Part shown: positions 1-10,500 of the stretch, in pieces
Numbering within the stretch: the first letter of the stretch is position 1
How the letters are laid out: the number at the start of each line of letters is the position of its first letter
NCBI GenBank assembly: GCA_024346835.1
Contig: AP024867.1
Location: forward strand, 1,178,001 to 1,242,000
Origin: Vibrio comitans
GTDB lineage: Bacteria; Pseudomonadota; Gammaproteobacteria; Enterobacterales; Vibrionaceae
Length of the DNA: 64,000 nucleotides
Direction: 5' to 3'
Made by a program: the position numbers and the translations under genes
The notes under the pieces: generated by a model
The model's database searches: none
What the model was told of the DNA's origin: nothing
Seen by the model: the letters and a program-made list of their open reading frames with translations, nothing else

Positions 1-1390
1 TGCGAATATGAATATGATCCGAGTATGGGGTGGTGGCCAATATGAAGCAGATGAGTTTTATGAACTGTGTGATGAGTTAGGTCTATTGGTTTGGCAGGAT
101 ATGATGTTTGCTTGCTCTTTGTATCCGTCAACACCTGAGTTCATTGCTGATGTTGAGGCTGAGATTCGAGATCAGATCCAACGACTTCGAGATCATGCGT
201 GTATTGCACTGTGGTGCGGTGATAATGAAGTGATTGGTGCATTGAATTGGTACGAAGAATCAAGAAACAATAGAGACAAGTATGCGGTTAATTATGACCG
301 TTTGAATCGCAGATTGAATGACATTATTTCACAGGAAGACCCATCAAGGTGTTTCTGGCCAAGTTCTCCCTGTAACGGAGGCTTAGATTTTGGTGATGCG
401 TGGCATGAAGACAACCGAGGGGACATGCATTTTTGGGACGTATGGCACTCGGGTGGTTCTTTTGATGCTTACTTGGGGATAAAACCTCGGTTTTGCTCAG
501 AGTTTGGGTTTCAATCATGGCCTTCGTTTGCAGAGGTTAAAACCTTTGTACCTGAGGATGACTGGAATGTCACCTCGCCAACGTTTGAAAGTCACCAAAA
601 AAACAACAGTGGTAACAGTATTATCACTGAGATGTTTACTCGCTACTTTCGTTTTCCTAAAGGATTCGAACAGATGCTGTATCTAAGTCAGGTGCAGCAA
701 GCTATTGCGATAAAAACGGGGTGTGAGTACTGGCGAGCACAAAGCCCCATTTGTCGCGGAATGCTGTACTGGCAACTCAATGATAATTGGCCAGTAAGTT
801 CATGGTCGAGTATCGAGTACTCCGGGCGCTGGAAACAACTGCACTATCATGCCAAGCGTTTTTATTCTCCTGTGTATTGCCCGTTTGTAGAGACCGAAGA
901 TGCGATCACTTTGCATTTGAGTAATAACAGTCGTGAGAATAAACACGTAACCGGGCGCGTGATACGAATGGACTGGCAGGGACAAGTATTGGGTGAATGG
1001 CTGTTAAACGAAGAAGTGTTAGCGGATCAGAATTGTGTGGCGTGGCAATTGTCGAAAACCGAGTGGCAAAGTGAACACCACAACAGCTTTTTCCATGTGA
1101 TAATAGAAGCGGGTGACGAAATGAATCAAAATACTTGGTTTACGTCACCTAAGTTTAAATCTCTTGATCTGCAACGAGCAAACGTAAGCTTCGAAATAGA
1201 CGGAGAATCTATAGTGTTAACAACAGACAAACCGGCATTTTTTGTTCACCTAGAGCATGATGATGGTGGGCGATTCAGTGACTCCAGCTTTACCTTGCTT
1301 CCAGGTGAGGAAAAGTGCATTCACTATTTCGGTGAGGAAAATTTGATTGCGAAAAACTTGCGAGTGTATGACTTGTCAAACAGCTATTAA
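1..1390 (+). CDS. Beta-mannosidase, glycoside hydrolase family 2, 3' part
   Basis: This is the C-terminal 462 residues of a GH2 beta-mannosidase, which hydrolyses terminal beta-D-mannose from manno-oligosaccharides. The gene is open to the left edge; the first internal ATG (position 8) lies inside the TIM barrel at the conserved segment NMIRVWGGG, so it is not the start. The acid/base glutamate is visible in WCGDNEV (codon 227-229) and the nucleophile glutamate in CSEFGFQ (codon 500-502), so the active site is complete. The last 150 residues are beta-rich, as expected for the C-terminal Ig-like domains. The next gene starts 46 bases downstream on the same strand and may be co-transcribed. The absence of the N-terminal half means a signal peptide cannot be judged, although full-length homologues are usually cytoplasmic in Vibrio-like bacteria. 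Confidence 0.9.
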   Translation, partial: ANMNMIRVWGGGQYEADEFYELCDELGLLVWQDMMFACSLYPSTPEFIADVEAEIRDQIQRLRDHACIALWCGDNEVIGALNWYEESRNNRDKYAVNYDRLNRRLNDIISQEDPSRCFWPSSPCNGGLDFGDAWHEDNRGDMHFWDVWHSGGSFDAYLGIKPRFCSEFGFQSWPSFAEVKTFVPEDDWNVTSPTFESHQKNNSGNSIITEMFTRYFRFPKGFEQMLYLSQVQQAIAIKTGCEYWRAQSPICRGMLYWQLNDNWPVSSWSSIEYSGRWKQLHYHAKRFYSPVYCPFVETEDAITLHLSNNSRENKHVTGRVIRMDWQGQVLGEWLLNEEVLADQNCVAWQLSKTEWQSEHHNSFFHVIIEAGDEMNQNTWFTSPKFKSLDLQRANVSFEIDGESIVLTTDKPAFFVHLEHDDGGRFSDSSFTLLPGEEKCIHYFGEENLIAKNLRVYDLSNSY

Positions 1391-1436
1391 TAAAAGGATT
1401 TGGTAGTGGAACTAATCAGTGTCTAAAGGAACTTAA

Positions 1437-2210
1437 GTGGGATTAATCGAACTAGTTTTACTGTTTGTGGCGGGTGTGCTGGGAGGAGTGATGAACTCTA
1501 TAGCGGGAGGTGGCAGCTTTATTACCTTTCCCGCTCTCATGCTAAGCGGTGTTCCCCCTGTGATGGCTAACGCCAGTAATACGCTCGCTTCTACAGCGGG
1601 CTATTTGAGCGGGGCTTACGCGTTTAAAGAAGATATCCGCAAGGATAGGAAAAACTTACCAAAGATCATCGTATTTAGCGTGCTTGGCGGGGCACTAGGC
1701 GCATGGTCATTGATGGTCGTTGAAGAAAATACCTTCCTGCGCGTGGTTCCTTGGCTTTTATTGTTTGCAACTGTGCTGTTTATTGTGGGACCTAGATTCA
1801 ATCAATTATTACAGTCAGCAGCGAGTCGGTATAAACATGCTTCATGGTTAGGGCAAATTTTTGTATGGATAGGCTTGCTAGTGGTTGCTACATATGGCGG
1901 TTTTTTTAATGCTGGTCTTGGCATTATTTCATTAAGCTTCTTAGTAATCGCCGGCTACCGAGATATCAATATTATGAACGGTGTTAAGCTTTTAATTTCA
2001 TGCGGCGTATCTCTAACTGCGATTGTGATTTTTGTGTATCAGGGAGCGATAGATTGGCCAGCGACTTTGGTGGTGTTGGCAGGCACTTTAGTTGGGGGAT
2101 ACTATGCTGCTCACATCTCTCGCAGACTTCCACAAGTGTGGGTCAAGAATTCGGTAATAGTGATAAGTGTTTCTATAACGGTGTATTTCTTTTACAGCAC
2201 TTATTGGTAG
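1437..2210 (+). CDS. TSUP (TauE/SafE) family membrane permease
   Basis: This 257-residue inner-membrane protein has about eight hydrophobic segments and the two internally repeated glycine-rich halves typical of the TauE/SafE family: GGVMNSIAGGGSF at residues 16-28 and GGFFNAGLGI in the second half. Family members move sulfur-containing or organic anions, but the substrate cannot be read from sequence. The start is GTG, chosen because AAGGA sits six bases upstream. The gene follows the beta-mannosidase by 46 bases and ends in front of a strong bidirectional terminator. Confidence 0.85.
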   Translation: MGLIELVLLFVAGVLGGVMNSIAGGGSFITFPALMLSGVPPVMANASNTLASTAGYLSGAYAFKEDIRKDRKNLPKIIVFSVLGGALGAWSLMVVEENTFLRVVPWLLLFATVLFIVGPRFNQLLQSAASRYKHASWLGQIFVWIGLLVVATYGGFFNAGLGIISLSFLVIAGYRDINIMNGVKLLISCGVSLTAIVIFVYQGAIDWPATLVVLAGTLVGGYYAAHISRRLPQVWVKNSVIVISVSITVYFFYSTYW

Positions 2211-2231
2211 CGTATGCCGATCGTATAAAAT

Positions 2232-2263
2232 AAAAAGGCTCGGCTATAAGACCGAGCCTTTTT
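2232..2263. terminator. Bidirectional intrinsic terminator
   Basis: A perfect 7-bp GC-rich stem (GGCTCGG/CCGAGCC) is flanked by an A-run on the left and a T-run on the right, so it can terminate both the TSUP gene and the convergent CBM48 gene. Confidence 0.85.
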
Positions 2264-2286
2264 GCATTGTTTACGAACGTTAACGA

Positions 2287-2586
2287 TTAAGCTTCTGCTG
2301 TAGAAACTAGGCTGTTATCAGTACCACAATCGTTTGCTACGTAAGCGTCTGCTTTAGGGTCGTTTTCCCAAATTTCACCATCGATCAGGTAGCGAAATTG
2401 AAACTGTTGGTTCTTAGGGAAGCGAGTTTTAAAGTTGAACGTTTTCTTCGTTTTGTTGAACTTCATGGCAACAGGTTGCCAATCAGTGAAATCACCAGCA
2501 ACAGAGATAGATTGCTCTTCTGTCTTTGGCCACTCAAAAGTTACTTCAACTTCGTCTTTGGTTTTGAAAAATCGTTTTTTCAGCAC
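2287..2586 (-). CDS. Small CBM48 / AMPK-type glycogen-binding domain protein
   Basis: This 99-residue protein consists almost entirely of one early-set Ig-like carbohydrate-binding domain (CBM48, as in AMPK beta and the isoamylase N-terminus). Diagnostic elements are VAGDFTDWQPVAM, the central FNFKTRF strand, and FRYLIDGEIWENDPKAD followed by an N-rich loop. It has no catalytic domain and no signal peptide, so it is probably a cytoplasmic glycogen or alpha-glucan binding protein. I start it at GTG 2586, which has AAGGA eight bases upstream and begins the conserved segment LKKRFF. A longer reading to 2715 adds 43 residues of low-complexity hydrophobic sequence without a good ribosome site. It is convergent with the TSUP gene. 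A second glycogen-related gene, glgC, lies 30 kb away in the window. Confidence 0.8.
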   Translation of the reverse strand: MLKKRFFKTKDEVEVTFEWPKTEEQSISVAGDFTDWQPVAMKFNKTKKTFNFKTRFPKNQQFQFRYLIDGEIWENDPKADAYVANDCGTDNSLVSTAEA

Positions 2587-3123
2587 GGCTATATTCCTTA
2601 TATGTAATCCAACGCTAATTTTATTCTCAGCGATTAAAATATGAACTTCAAGTAATTTTGTAATTTTATAACTAAATTTTAAGACGCTTATCAATAAGTT
2701 GACTTGTTTAGACAAAATTGTATGTTTTTGTAATAGGTATGAAGAATAGTATTTCTTACCGAATACATCAGAAACATCATGTAGATCAATGGTTATAGCT
2801 CTGCGTTGATATCTTTGTTTTTGTACTCATTGTATTTGTGGCACGTTAGAAAAATTCTTACTAATTGTCTTTTTACTACATAAGGAAGAGGTAAATTGAA
2901 TCTCATTCAGTTGATAGCTTATAAGGGATCAATAGTGGGTTAGCGGGGTATTCCGTATTATTCACCACCTGAACTCCCGTTAGTTAGCTAATGATTATGG
3001 ATTGATTACTCGGTACTAAGTGACTGAATTTACTAATGGTGGTTGGACTGTTTTCAGTCAATAACCCGCTTAAGGTTTAAAGCCTTACGGTAAGTAATTA
3101 ATCAATATAGAGATATTCACTGA
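2587..3123. other. Intergenic region, 537 bp
   Basis: This AT-rich stretch holds the divergent upstream regions of the CBM48 gene and the membrane/spermidine-synthase-like gene. I see no supported gene, terminator or recognisable operator in it. Confidence 0.5.
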
Positions 3124-5568
3124 ATGAGACGTATTTTGCTTGGTAGCTTGTTTGCTGCTGTTTCTGGCTTTTGTTCTTTAGCATTTCAAACCTTGTGGTA
3201 TAAGCAACTTGCTTTGGTTATTGGTATCGATGTGTATGCGACGAGTACCGTGATCGGCGGGTTTTTAGTGGGTGTTGGTATTGGCTCGCTTGTCTTCGCA
3301 AAGAAAGTAAATCAAATCGGGAACATAAAGTCATGGTATAGCTCATTAGAAGCACTGGTTGCTTTATCAGCATTAGCCATTAGTGTCGTTCTCTACCAAG
3401 GCGTCTCACTTTATGTGCAAGTAGAGAGTATTTTGGGGCAGTCTGCTTTACTCATTTATGCCTTGCTATTGGCAATTCCTCCATTCTTTATGGGAGGCAC
3501 ATTACTGCTACTTATTCGATGGATAGAAGTCTCCACGGGAGCCGAAGAAAAAAGCCCAGCAGGCCTACTTTACGGTATGAACATTATGGGTGCTGTTGTG
3601 GGGGCTCTTAGTGCACCAACATTATTGTTGCCTCATTTTGGTATTTTCAATTCAATTGTCGTTGTGGTTGTTGTTAATTTGATTTTGGCGATGACGGGTT
3701 ACTTGGTGATTAATGTTGTTAATGCCCCTAAAAGCAGACATGAAAATAACGGTGAACAGGAGGTTATCCTTAAGAGAGCTCTAGTGCTGCTTTACTCGGT
3801 ATCAGGCTTTGTCGCTATTGGAATGGAGTTGATCTGGATACAAACGGTATTGCAGTACATGAATACGCGCTCCATTGCGTATGCGACAATTTTAGCGGTT
3901 CTCTTGTTTGGGTTAATGTCAGGTAACTTGTTTGCGAATCGCTTAAAACTGAACTCAGTAAAGAGCTACTCACTGCTATTGTCTTTGATGTGTTTTTCAA
4001 TGATATCAGTGATTGCGCCGTATCTAGTTATTAGTAAGTTTGTTTGGGATACGCAAATGGTAGTCAAGGCTGCGGCTTATGGTCTATCACACAGCAGTAT
4101 GTTCTCAAACCTTAGCTCGTTTGTGTTTATAGCTTTCTTTTTTGTCTTCATGGGCGCATTTGTTTTTGGGTGTATTTTCCCGCTGGCACTAAAAATTCAA
4201 AAGAACAATCAAACCCAAGCTCATTTTTCTGGAATCTTGCTTGGCTTCAATACTCTAGCTGGTGTTGTTGCTACTGCTATGGTCGGGTTTATTTTTATTC
4301 CAACTTTTGGCGCTATCAATACCATTAAGATACTGTCTGGTTTGATCATATTAGTGGTGATGTTGTTCGTTCGTCATGCTCAATTTAAACGACCTGTTTA
4401 TGTGAGCTTAATGTTGTTGTTAGCTATGGTCGCAATTTTACCAAGTAGCAAACTATCAGATCTTCTTGTTGAAAAAGAGGGCGGTAATTTATTGTGGTTT
4501 GCTGAGGGCGTTGGTAACACGGTCGCTGTTATTGAACAAGGTGAGGGAGAAAGAGCATTTCACCGACTTTATATTCAAGGGGTGTCAAACACTGGTGATG
4601 TTATGGCTTCTTTGCGATACATGCGCCTACAATCCTATATACCAGCTCTAATCGCACCGGAGCCACCTAAATCAGCACTTGTTATTGGATTGGATACGGG
4701 AATAACAGCGGGCGCATTAACCAATATCGATTCACTCGACACTCGCCATGTATTTGAACTCTTGCCAGAAGTGGTAGAAGGCACAAAGAATTTTAATGGA
4801 AACTATAATGTTGCCAATAATCCTGGGGTAGATATTTTTGTAGGTGATGGTAGGCAGCAGTTGAGTAGGCCTGGCATGTCTTATGACTTAATTACTTTAG
4901 AGCCGCCACCACCAACTGCCTCAGGTGTCTCAAATCTGTATTCGGATGACTTTTATAAGCTAGCGAAAACCAGATTGACTGATAACGGCGTTATGGCTCA
5001 GTGGTGGCCTATAGCAACACAAAGTGTCGAAGCTTCGAGATCATTAGTCGCAACTATGTTGAACAATTTCAAATACGTTACGTTATGGACGACCGAAGTA
5101 CATGAAATGCTGCTAGTGGGCTCAGATAAGCCTCAGAATATGGATCCTACACGTATTGCGAGCACCATTAATAGTAACCCAGACTTAAACCGGTCTTTGC
5201 AAGAGGTTGGCGTAAAAAGTGGAGACGCTCTGCTAGCAACTTATGTCGCGTCGAGAGAAGAACTTGAAGATTTCTCTGGCAGTGACACTACTTTAATTAC
5301 CGATGATTACCCGTTGCTTGAATTTGATGAATGGACTAATGAGCTTGTTGTTACAGATATTATGCCGGATTTGATTAATCGCTTCACAGTGGCAACATCC
5401 GACAAAGCTCATGTAGAACAGATTAAATATGAACAAGATAATCTGGTTGCTTTTTATATCGCGACCATGGCTGCTTATGAAAATCAGCCAGATACTTGGC
5501 GCAACTATATGAACTGGACTCTGAAAAGAGATCCAAACAATGCTTACTATATGTGGTTCAAACCTTAA
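3124..5568 (+). CDS. Membrane protein fused to spermidine-synthase-like domain
   Basis: This is an 814-residue fusion. Residues 1 to about 430 hold around 12-14 hydrophobic segments, beginning with the motif FCSLAFQTLWYKQLALVIG. Residues about 460-720 form a Rossmann-type domain related to spermidine synthase: VIGLDTGITAGALT at the nucleotide-binding loop, LPEVVEGTKNF, VGDGRQQL, then YDLITLEPPPP and NLYSDDFYKLAKTRL. This order matches proteins annotated 'fused MFS/spermidine synthase'. The aminopropyl-transfer aspartates of true SpeE (YDVIxxDSxDP) are replaced by E and P in LEPPPP, so spermidine synthesis is unlikely. The final 100 residues are soluble. The start ATG has only a weak ribosome site (AGAGATATTCACTGA). 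The gene stands alone and ends in a strong terminator. Confidence 0.8.
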   Translation: MRRILLGSLFAAVSGFCSLAFQTLWYKQLALVIGIDVYATSTVIGGFLVGVGIGSLVFAKKVNQIGNIKSWYSSLEALVALSALAISVVLYQGVSLYVQVESILGQSALLIYALLLAIPPFFMGGTLLLLIRWIEVSTGAEEKSPAGLLYGMNIMGAVVGALSAPTLLLPHFGIFNSIVVVVVVNLILAMTGYLVINVVNAPKSRHENNGEQEVILKRALVLLYSVSGFVAIGMELIWIQTVLQYMNTRSIAYATILAVLLFGLMSGNLFANRLKLNSVKSYSLLLSLMCFSMISVIAPYLVISKFVWDTQMVVKAAAYGLSHSSMFSNLSSFVFIAFFFVFMGAFVFGCIFPLALKIQKNNQTQAHFSGILLGFNTLAGVVATAMVGFIFIPTFGAINTIKILSGLIILVVMLFVRHAQFKRPVYVSLMLLLAMVAILPSSKLSDLLVEKEGGNLLWFAEGVGNTVAVIEQGEGERAFHRLYIQGVSNTGDVMASLRYMRLQSYIPALIAPEPPKSALVIGLDTGITAGALTNIDSLDTRHVFELLPEVVEGTKNFNGNYNVANNPGVDIFVGDGRQQLSRPGMSYDLITLEPPPPTASGVSNLYSDDFYKLAKTRLTDNGVMAQWWPIATQSVEASRSLVATMLNNFKYVTLWTTEVHEMLLVGSDKPQNMDPTRIASTINSNPDLNRSLQEVGVKSGDALLATYVASREELEDFSGSDTTLITDDYPLLEFDEWTNELVVTDIMPDLINRFTVATSDKAHVEQIKYEQDNLVAFYIATMAAYENQPDTWRNYMNWTLKRDPNNAYYMWFKP

Positions 5569-5595
5569 AAAGGCATCAACTTCAATTAAGCAAAA

Positions 5596-5631
5596 AGCCT
5601 CGCAATAACTAGGGCTCATTATTGCGAGGCT
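5596..5631. terminator. Strong intrinsic terminator hairpin
   Basis: A perfect 13-bp stem AGCCTCGCAATAA/TTATTGCGAGGCT with a 10-base loop is followed by T-rich sequence. It lies between convergent genes and has an A-run on its left side, so it can serve both. Confidence 0.8.
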
Positions 5632-5670
5632 ATTCATTTTTCAAGTGCTTGGAGAATACAGCGTTTATGT

Positions 5671-5898
5671 TTATTCGTAGTCAGCGTTACATTGGTATGT
5701 AGCGCGCCATATTAAGTCCCTTGAATGTTGTATGGTATTTAACAGTTCTTTCCCTGTGATCTGTGGGATAGCAAGTAACACTCTTAAATCCAACTCAGAC
5801 TCGGAAGCTTGATAGGCTCTAACATGTGTGAACGTTGTACGCTCATTTTTCTTTAACATTGTGCTATTGATGCAAATGCCGAATGAGTCTTTGTTCAT
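5671..5898 (-). CDS. Small hypothetical protein
   Basis: I do not recognise this 75-residue protein. It has no signal peptide or membrane segment, two cysteines, and a predicted alpha/beta composition. Support for its being real is the strong ribosome site GGGAGG seven bases before the ATG and a convergent terminator next to its 3' end. Its 5' end borders the 1.3-kb gene-free region ahead of the giant adhesin. Confidence 0.55.
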   Translation of the reverse strand: MNKDSFGICINSTMLKKNERTTFTHVRAYQASESELDLRVLLAIPQITGKELLNTIQHSRDLIWRATYQCNADYE

Positions 5899-7194
5899 GT
5901 CTTAACCTCCCATTGTTGAGACATAAACATTCTATCGACTACTACTTTGGTAGTATATAGTGATTCGTTCATTTTTTGAGCTCGATCAATAGATTTAAGC
6001 AATATAATTCACTTCATATTGGATGTGGTTTGTTGCATAGCAGGTGGTGGTTTTGGGTGTTCGATACATATCAGAATATAATTCTGTTTATGGAGGGTAA
6101 ATAGTGAACTGGTTAGGCTGTAAACGTTTACCCTTTCATAAAATAATTAGACGCATTTTGGTGACTATTTATGCATAAAGACTTAAAGGAGTCAAAAAGT
6201 GAAGAGGCGATTGCCTTTCTGATTTTCAGGTGATATTTGAAAGATGATTCGAGCTAGTAGGTGGTAATTAGAGCTAAAACATCCTAAAGAATTCTCAAGG
6301 GGAAGGGTAAATATGTTGATCGGTTTTACTCCCATTCTTCACTAAAGATTCGCAATGGACGACGGATGATAATTAATCATTTGCTGTTCATAGGGAAGAT
6401 CATTCTGAATGTAAGTTTAGAAGGAGCAAAATCTAAATCACTCTTTGATAAAAATACTAATTTATAGACTGTCGGAATTTAAATTTGCAGTCGATAAAGC
6501 GGTTTTAGGCGTATACCACTGCTTTAATATCATTAGGTTAACACGTTTGCCTGCATAACTGCTCAGTCTGCTTTAAAGGCGAATGTCGCTACTTAAGTCT
6601 GATAATCGGGAATAATCTTATCATCTACTGATAATGGGCAAACTGGTATTCGCAGAATAATATTTTGATCGCCTAAGTACCCTCGATTTCTCTCAAAAAG
6701 CGATTTAAGAGCGCATAAACCCGTATTTCTATATCGACAATGGGCAGAAGATACAATCTAGCCATTTAATCTATTCTGCCATTTGCGTAATCTTTTAATT
6801 GTTACCAATTGTAAACTACTGGTTATTGAAGTCATTCAAACTGCTAAATCTTCCTTTTATTAACATAAGTTATTATTGATTTTCAAACTCATAATATGGT
6901 GCGCTCTTTGGCGTTGTTTAACGTACTTTTACTGCTTCTTCCCCGCATTTTACAAAATGTATAACTCATTCATTTAAATGATGTTTGATGAAAACTGGTC
7001 AAGATGTAGCAGTTTTTCGTAGAAATAAACTCGTAACACAAATTTTAGCTCCTAACATAGCCGTAAAAGGTTCCAAATCGACGGTAAGTTGCTAAAATGT
7101 TATGAAGGTGAAAAAAGAACGTATTCAAAAAGTTCTAGTGTTAGCAGTACTGTCTTGATTAAGGATCGTCGAGGCAGAAACAAGGATGTAGGCT
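5899..7194. promoter_or_regulatory. 1.3-kb gene-free AT-rich region upstream of adhesin
   Basis: All frames are closed by frequent stops, and the region is visibly richer in A and T than the adhesin gene. It holds an imperfect 10-bp inverted repeat at 6739-6783 (AATGGGCAGAA / TTCTGCCATT, one bulged base). It also holds an 18-codon frame at 7101-7157 that lacks a ribosome site. Long AT-rich leaders of this kind often carry complex control of surface adhesins, but I recognise no specific operator. Confidence 0.45.
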
Positions 7195-7581
7195 ATGGAA
7201 GAGCAAGTACTTATCACAGATGTGTCTGTGGTAGAGACTCACGGCAAGGCCGTTGTAATCAACGCGTCAAGCGCCGCAAGAGATATTAAGAAAGGCGATA
7301 GCCTTCAAAAAGGCGATGTACTCCTAATTGGTAAAGATGCCAAAGTCATGGTTCAGTATGGCGATAAGGCTGAGATTTTTGACCAAAATTGTGCGGTGTG
7401 TGTCGCTAGTGTGAGCCCAGATGAAGCTAGCCAATTAGCCTCATCCGAAACAGACGTTGCATTGCTGCTTGGGCAAGAAGAGGCGCAGTATACTGAGCAA
7501 GACATTGCCTTAGTTCAGCAGGCTATCCTAAATGGTGAAGATCCTAATGAAGCTTTAGAGGCTGCTGCTGCGGGTAAAAAT
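7195..7581 (+). other. Retention module and dialanine cleavage site of adhesin
   Basis: The first 129 codons encode a compact beta-rich module ending in helix-prone, acidic sequence and then LEAAAAGKN. In LapA-type adhesins the equivalent module plugs the outer-membrane pore, and a periplasmic LapG protease cuts in (T/A/P)AAG. Here the best match is AAAG at residues 124-127. The region also contains two cysteines (CAVC), which is unusual for a secreted RTX protein. The assignment rests on order and motif, not on alignment. Confidence 0.6.
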
Positions 7582-10500
7582 GTCAACGCTGAAAATGCAG
7601 CCAATGACGGGTTTGTTACCGTCGATATGAATTACATTGAAACCCATCCAGAGACTCAATTTCAAACAGATGCCTTCACGTTAGATCTTCCGTCCGTCGA
7701 TGATGATGGCTTGACGATAAGTTTTGCCGAAGGTGGAGGGAGTATTGCAACTGCTCTTGTTGAGGGCTCTCTTTCTCAAAGCACTTATCCTCAAACCACT
7801 ACGGGTTCTTTTTTCATAGAGCAAGCGACCTTTCAGCTCGACGCTTCCAGTTTTGAAGTCTCGCCCGTCGACATCGATCAAGTGCTTGCGGAGCTCAACG
7901 CCAATATTACTTCCGCTGGTGACGCTGTCACATTTATTTATGATCAAGGAACCAATTCGATCATTGGTACTGTTGCTGGTGAAGAAGTTTTATCTATTAC
8001 CATCACTCCTAATCAGCTAGAAAATGGCATTGATTTAGTGGTGACGACTACGGTCTCAGGCCCTATTGATCACATCGATTTTAACGGTCAATACATATCG
8101 GTTTCCAACGACCAACTCAATATTGGCTTTAACATTACAGGCAAAGATTCTAGTGGCTTTGAATTGGTTGAGCCTATTTCGTTCAGTACAGTCGTTGCCG
8201 ATGGCTTTAATCCAAACTTTGACTCTGCATCCGCAACCGGGACCACCACGATTAATGAGGGTTCAGAAGTCGGCGCAAATGCCCCTGCTGTAGGGGATAC
8301 CGGTTTGAACTTGGGAAGTGATGCTGCAGATTATCTCACTATCAATGAAGCTATCCTTGATGATCCGACATGGACCTCTCTAACCTCTAATGGATTGGAG
8401 ACAAGTCTGAGCCTGACCTCAGATGCTCAAGTAGATGTCGACTCCAATCCTATTTTAGACAAAATTATTGTGACACTAGCCGATGACCCGAGTGTTGTAG
8501 TGTTGGAAGTGGTCGTTTCAGTCGATGGCAGTTACATTGCGACTTTAAGGCAGGCAATTGATCAGGATGTGATTAGCAATATTAATGAACTGCTTATCCC
8601 GGTGCATGTGGTTGATTATGATGGAGATAGCACGCCTTCAGTTATTACCGTGATCATTGAAGATGGTGATGATCCTACAGGCGAAGGTAGTCTACTGGAT
8701 TACACTGAAATCGTCGGCGAACAAAGCGAAACACGCACCATAGAATTCACCAAGGGCAGTGACAATATTGACGACATTTCATTCGATCAGAGTGTGGTAA
8801 GTGACGCCACCTGGACGAGTATTATCAGTAATGGTCAACTTACACGAGTGACAATTTCTGATGACGGCAAAACGATTTCGGTCGATACCTTGCTTGGTGA
8901 ACCTGTTCTGCAGGTAACTATTGATAACAATGGTGAATACACATTAACTCAATACCGAGCTATTGAGCAGGACAGTGAAATCCTAAGGTTGGTGATACCA
9001 ACTACTGCTACTGACACCGATGGTGACTCGGTAACTGAAAATATCAATGTGGTTATCCGGGACAATATCAGCCCAGAAGGCGCGCCGAGTGAGGTGGGTT
9101 ATGTTGAGACGGGCGATGTAGGGCAGACCATTGAAGGACAAATAGATTTTGCGATCTTTAGTGACGCAATAGAAACCGTGCAGTTTGCCTCATCGACTGA
9201 ATCTGATCCTATCTGGAATGGACTCACCTCAAACGACACGCCTGTGACTGTCTCGCTGACAAATAACAATACCGTGCTCACGGTCACGACTACTGGTGAA
9301 CCGAGTGAAGTAGTGATGACGGTGACCATTAACACTGATGGTTCATACACCGTGGTACAAAATGCTGCACTGGATCATCCGCTCGAGAACTTACTTGAGC
9401 TTCCAATTACCGTTATTGCTACTGATTTCGATGGTGATACGGGTAATGAAGTCATCAATATTAAGATAACGGACGGCACTGATCCTGAGGCACAAGATTC
9501 AAGCGTTAGCTATACAGAGTTAGACGATGGTGTTCGCAATGCCGCTGGTACTATAAAAATTGAAAAGGGCTCCGATGACATCGCTAGCGTAGTGTTTGAC
9601 TCTTCTGTGTTAGACGACGCTGTATGGACCGGGATTAAATCCGATGGACTTGATACTGAGCTGCGCTTAGACGGCAATGTTCTTACTGTTTACTACCTCA
9701 ATGCAGATAATCCTCCGGTAGAAGTACCTGTTCTTGAGGTCACTATTGGGTTGGGTGGTCGCTACCTGATTAGGCAGTTTGAATCCATCGACCAAGATGA
9801 TGACTCTCAAGATATTGTTTTACCTTTGCCTGTGGTTGTGACTGATACTGATGATGATTTCACCAATGCCGATATCACCATCACCATTTTGGATGGCGAA
9901 AACCCATCGGCAGGGGATGCAACGGTGGAGTTTGTTGAGAAAGCGACAGAGCAAACCTTCTTAGATAGCTTCGAGATTCAGCAAGGGGCTGACGCAATCG
10001 AAAACATTGCCTTTAATAGTGCGGTGTTATCAGATCCTGATTGGACAGGTCTTATTAGTAATGATCAAGCCTTAGAGCTTTCACTTAGTGCCGATGGTAC
10101 CTTGCTCTCAGTGTTTGTCGTCGGGGATTCAAATAATGTAGTACTCGAAGTTGAACTCTTAGACCTTGATGGTAACTTTCGAGTAACCCAATTCCAGGCA
10201 CTTGATCACACCGTGCTTGAAGAACTTCTACTTAGCCTACAGGTTGACCTGACCGATACTGATGGCGATGTCATTAATACTCAGATCAACGTCAATATCA
10301 CAGATGGTGATAATCCAAGTTTAGAGCCTAGCACTGCGCCTGACATTAATGAAACAGGAGCTGAGGTTTCAGTTGCTGGCACTGTTTCAGTCGCTATGGG
10401 TAGTGATAATGTCGATACTGTAGTTTTTGATAAGGCAACGGTTGAGGCTGATGGCATATGGACGGGGCTATTAAGTAATAACCTAGATACTGAAGTATTG

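Noticed and set aside
2000..2233. A 77-codon frame overlapping the end of the TSUP gene
   Set aside because: It is contained almost entirely in the TSUP gene in another frame and has no ribosome site.
7101..7157. 18-codon possible leader peptide before the adhesin
   Set aside because: It begins with a reasonable hydrophobic-basic pattern but has no ribosome site and no attenuator hairpin after it, so it is not listed as a gene.
7089..7289. A 66-codon frame overlapping the adhesin start
   Set aside because: It lacks a ribosome site, overlaps the well-supported adhesin start in another frame and has an arginine/serine-rich shadow-like composition.
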